Assembly: GCA_023415055.1 (NCBI GenBank)
Contig: JAEZLZ010000073.1
Coordinates: forward strand, 1 to 9,847
DNA from: Bacillota bacterium
GTDB taxonomy: Bacteria; Bacillota; Clostridia; Lachnospirales; Lachnospiraceae
Direction: 5' to 3'
DNA length: 9,847 bases
Of this stretch, positions 7,773 to 9,847 are shown piece after piece. Below the pieces are notes generated by a model that saw only the letters and a program-made list of their open reading frames with translations, had not been told where the DNA came from and did no database searches. Each line of letters starts with the position of its first letter. Position 1 is the first letter of the stretch. Made by a program: the position numbers and the translations under genes.

Positions 7773-7837
7773 GCCACGTGCTATCCCATAGTTGAGCAAT
7801 TCACCTACTGAAGCTATGCAATGAGGGAGAGAACCGT

Positions 7838-8635
7838 ATGCATTATCAATATCCGTTCGGCCAGGAAGTCCGCCGGCTAGTGCAGGAGGATCAGACGCCC
7901 AAGAAGGTGTTTGTTCTAGGCGTCTATGCAAGCGCAGTGCACGCCCGGTGGATCCGCGATGGAAAGACCGTCTGCAACGCGCTGGCGGTGGCCAGCGAGC
8001 CGCGCATCTTCTGGGATGGCAACGAGGATGAGGCACGGCGGATCATCGGCGCCATCCGAATTCCGGAAGGGGTCGGCGAACTCCGACTACCTCAGTCAAA
8101 CATGAATGGCCCCTCTGCGAAGGCGCTGGATGAGCACATACTGGCGCCTTTGGGCTTCACTCGGCAGGATGCCTGGCTATGCGACCTTCTGCCAGAATCC
8201 CGACTCAACCCAGCGCAGCAAAAGGTGATAGAAGAGCGGTACAATCCACTGATTGAGCGTTACGGCCTAAACCCCGTCACCGTGCCGCACGAGGACGGCA
8301 AATTCTGCGATGAATTGCGGCGCAAGGAGATTACCTCAGAGATCCTGAAGTCCGAAGCGGAGACGCTGATCCTTCTAGGTGACATGCCAATTAGGCAATA
8401 CCTCCGGCACGTCTGTGAGTTGGATTTCCGAAACCTGCGCGAGTATGCGCAAAAGAACGGCTACGGCACGACGCTGCCCGTTCAAATTGCGGGTAAAAAA
8501 CTGAACCTGCTGCCTTTGGCGCATCCAAGGCAGATCAGTCAGTTGGGACGTTCCAGCGTGGCATGGTATGTGGCGCACCGGAACTGGATTAATGATCGAG
8601 CATTCAGATCGTCACCATCCGCCATGAGTTCGTGA
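7838..8635 (+). CDS. Uracil-DNA glycosylase superfamily-like protein
   Basis: The 265-residue protein has the signature of the UDG-like fold. An N-terminal strand and loop KVFVLGVYASAVHARW (residues 23-38) matches the motif A position. It is followed by NGPSAKALDEHILAPLGF (90-107), DAWLCDLLPE (111-120), the strand LILLGDMPIRQYL (177-189) and LPLAHPRQISQLG (225-237). HPRQ stands where canonical UDGs have the HPS leucine-loop motif. Motif A lacks the classic GxDPY acid and water-activating residues, so uracil may not be the substrate; removal or recognition of another modified base, or non-catalytic binding, is possible. The start follows a GGGAG-rich site (7824-7828). It lies 65 bases after the regulator pseudogene and upstream of mcrB, probably one transcript. 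The last 14 or so residues are low-complexity (RSSPSAMSS) and may be a frameshifted tail. The family assignment is from remembered motifs and the activity is unknown. Confidence 0.75.
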   Translation: MHYQYPFGQEVRRLVQEDQTPKKVFVLGVYASAVHARWIRDGKTVCNALAVASEPRIFWDGNEDEARRIIGAIRIPEGVGELRLPQSNMNGPSAKALDEHILAPLGFTRQDAWLCDLLPESRLNPAQQKVIEERYNPLIERYGLNPVTVPHEDGKFCDELRRKEITSEILKSEAETLILLGDMPIRQYLRHVCELDFRNLREYAQKNGYGTTLPVQIAGKKLNLLPLAHPRQISQLGRSSVAWYVAHRNWINDRAFRSSPSAMSS

Positions 8636-8736
8636 TCCAGGACAACGAATCGGTCTGCAAGTGGGCAGAAGTTTATCAAAGATTCATCCACTTACTGAGC
8701 GCAGCACCCAGCATCTCGGCCTATTACGAAAGATAA
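8596..8736 (+). other. Short coding-like stretch in a different frame, possible frameshifted tail or gene remnant
   Basis: A frame open from 8596 to TAA 8734-8736 reads IQIVTIRHEFVIQDNE, then KWAEVYQRFIHLLSAAP and ISAYYER. Its first half has GC-rich third positions and ordinary amino acid composition, so it looks coding. There is no ribosome site or good start codon. It overlaps the last 40 bases of the UDG-like gene in the -1 frame. It may be that gene's true C-terminus after an indel, or the end of a lost gene. I do not recognise the peptide. Confidence 0.35.
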
Positions 8737-8739
8737 TAC

Positions 8740-8744
8740 GGAGG
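8740..8744 (+). promoter_or_regulatory. Ribosome binding site that sets a TTG start for mcrB
   Basis: GGAGG lies 9 bases before TTG 8754. The ATG at 8746 is too close to it and opens only a three-codon frame whose TGA overlaps the TTG. The first in-frame ATG comes more than 40 codons later, inside conserved sequence, so TTG is the best start. Confidence 0.65.
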
Positions 8745-8753
8745 AATGCGCAA

Positions 8754-9847
8754 TTGAACGCAGATAAGGTTCTAGAGATTATCAGGGCTTATAAGGCAGA
8801 CTTTGCTTACATTGATTCAGAAGAACGGTACAAGTGGGAGGCTGTCAAGTGTTATAAGGACAACTGGGATATCGATGCAGTAGATTTTGCCGATATGCTC
8901 AGAAGAGCTTACGCAAAGTCCTATAACTTATTGGCGGCGATGAATTATTTCCCTTTGAGGATGGTTGTAGAGTTAGCGAGCCAAGAACCTGAAACCGCCC
9001 GCACCATGTTTAGATCGTTATTTGATGAGTCCAAACCGATTCTTAATCGTTTGGAGGCCTTTTCTAGCGCAGCTGACGCTCTGCTTCAAAGAGTACGGGG
9101 CGACTCCGGAAGAAGTCATTATCAGGATCTTCACACCCTAAGCGTCTATTTGGCATTTGAATACCCGGAAAAGTACTATATCTACAAGCGAACGGTCTTT
9201 ACCAAATTTGCTGAGAAGGTCGGCTATACCAACATACCCAAGCGTGGTCGTAATGAAAGCCTTGAAGCCTTCAAAGCGATGTGCGACGAGGTGCTCACTT
9301 TTATCCGTGAGGACGAGGAACTGATGGCGATGAGCCGCGCCCGGCTGGACGCCAACAGCTATGACGATCCGGATATGCACATGCTCGCGATGGACGTGGT
9401 GTACTTTGGTCACAATTATGAAGCGTCTTCCGGATCCTGGTGGCCTACGGTGGAGGAATACTCACCGGGAATTACCAAGGAACGATGGGCCGAACTGCTA
9501 CGGGACGAATCGGTCTTCAACAGCGAGTCCCTCGCGATCATGAAACGTCTGAAGGATTACGGTGGCGCCGCAACGTGCACCCAACTGAGCAAAAAGTATG
9601 GTGAATCCAAAAATTTCTACAACGCAGGTTCCTCCTCGCTGGCAAAGCGCGTGGCGCAGGTAACCGGATGCCCGGTGATGATGCGCAACAACGAGAGCAG
9701 CCGGTGGTGGCCGGTGTTGTATGTGGGCATGCCTGCCGGAAAAGACGATGACGGCAGCTATACGTATAAGCTTAGGGATGAACTCAGCGCGGCGCTGGAT
9801 GAAGCCGATCTCGAGGCCATAACACTCTACAGCGAAAAGGCTATGGA
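8754..9847 (+). CDS. mcrB: McrB-type modification-dependent restriction protein, N-terminal part (3' end outside window)
   Basis: From TTG 8754 the frame is open to the window edge (364 codons). Residues 60-160 contain the N-terminal module of clostridial McrB-like proteins, including HYQDLHTLSVYLAFEYPEKY and YIYKRTVFTKFAEKVGY. Residues 229-350 match the second conserved block, with WWPTVEEYSPGITKERW, then DYGGAATCTQLSKKYG, NFYNAGSSSLAKRV, RWWPVLYVG and YKLRDELSAALDEAD. In this family a AAA+ GTPase motor follows; it and the usual partner nuclease gene mcrC would lie beyond 9847. McrBC cuts DNA carrying methylated or otherwise modified cytosines: McrB binds the modified site and translocates, McrC cleaves. 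The first 450 bases or so are visibly more AT-rich than the rest. The assignment rests on the recognition-side sequence only, so a related AAA defence ATPase cannot be excluded. Confidence 0.8.
   Translation, partial: MNADKVLEIIRAYKADFAYIDSEERYKWEAVKCYKDNWDIDAVDFADMLRRAYAKSYNLLAAMNYFPLRMVVELASQEPETARTMFRSLFDESKPILNRLEAFSSAADALLQRVRGDSGRSHYQDLHTLSVYLAFEYPEKYYIYKRTVFTKFAEKVGYTNIPKRGRNESLEAFKAMCDEVLTFIREDEELMAMSRARLDANSYDDPDMHMLAMDVVYFGHNYEASSGSWWPTVEEYSPGITKERWAELLRDESVFNSESLAIMKRLKDYGGAATCTQLSKKYGESKNFYNAGSSSLAKRVAQVTGCPVMMRNNESSRWWPVLYVGMPAGKDDDGSYTYKLRDELSAALDEADLEAITLYSEKAM

Overview
The window looks like a defence island on a bacterial chromosome, probably from a Bacillota (Clostridia-like) genome. 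Support for that: coding GC is moderately high (mid-50s % by eye), a strong GGAGGTGATC-type ribosome binding site is present, promoters are consensus SigA-like, a TTG start sits behind a GGAGG, and the WYL-regulator and McrB sequences resemble clostridial versions. No rRNA, tRNA, CRISPR array, transposase or integrase was seen.

Minus strand, 6406 down to 1: a two-gene operon. The first gene (6406 to 3302) encodes a 1034-residue protein of no recognised family, with a helical N-terminus and a long beta-rich remainder. Its stop overlaps by 8 bases the start of a very large DEAH-box helicase (3309 to beyond position 1), of which at least 1103 residues lie in the window. The helicase has Walker A, DEAH, SAT and QRAGRAGR motifs, plus zinc-type cysteine clusters inserted between its two RecA lobes. 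A large unknown protein coupled to a giant helicase of the DUF1998 type resembles Druantia type III (DruH-DruE). I treat this as a likely but unproven assignment, because the helicase C-terminus lies outside the window.

Control region, 6407 to 6854: an AT-rich divergent intergenic region. It holds a SigA-like promoter facing each way (minus-strand TTGATT-N17-TATAAT, plus-strand TTGACA-N17-TAAAAT), a perfect 10-bp inverted repeat in the minus-strand leader, and a small palindrome inside the minus-strand promoter.

Plus strand, 6855 to 9847: first, a full-length (306-codon) helix-turn-helix/WYL regulator gene interrupted by two in-frame stops, TAG at codon 150 and TAA at codon 226. It reads as a recent pseudogene. 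Next comes a 265-residue protein of the uracil-DNA glycosylase superfamily. A short open stretch in another frame follows (8596 to 8736). Last is the 5' part (364 codons) of a McrB-type gene, running off the right edge before its AAA+ GTPase motor, with mcrC expected beyond.

Possible joint function (inference): both strands encode nucleic-acid-targeting defence modules around one WYL-controlled switch. The most interesting possibility is the UDG-like protein beside McrB, which suggests a two-pronged attack on DNA with modified bases. The WYL regulator that might govern both transcripts appears to be broken in this strain.
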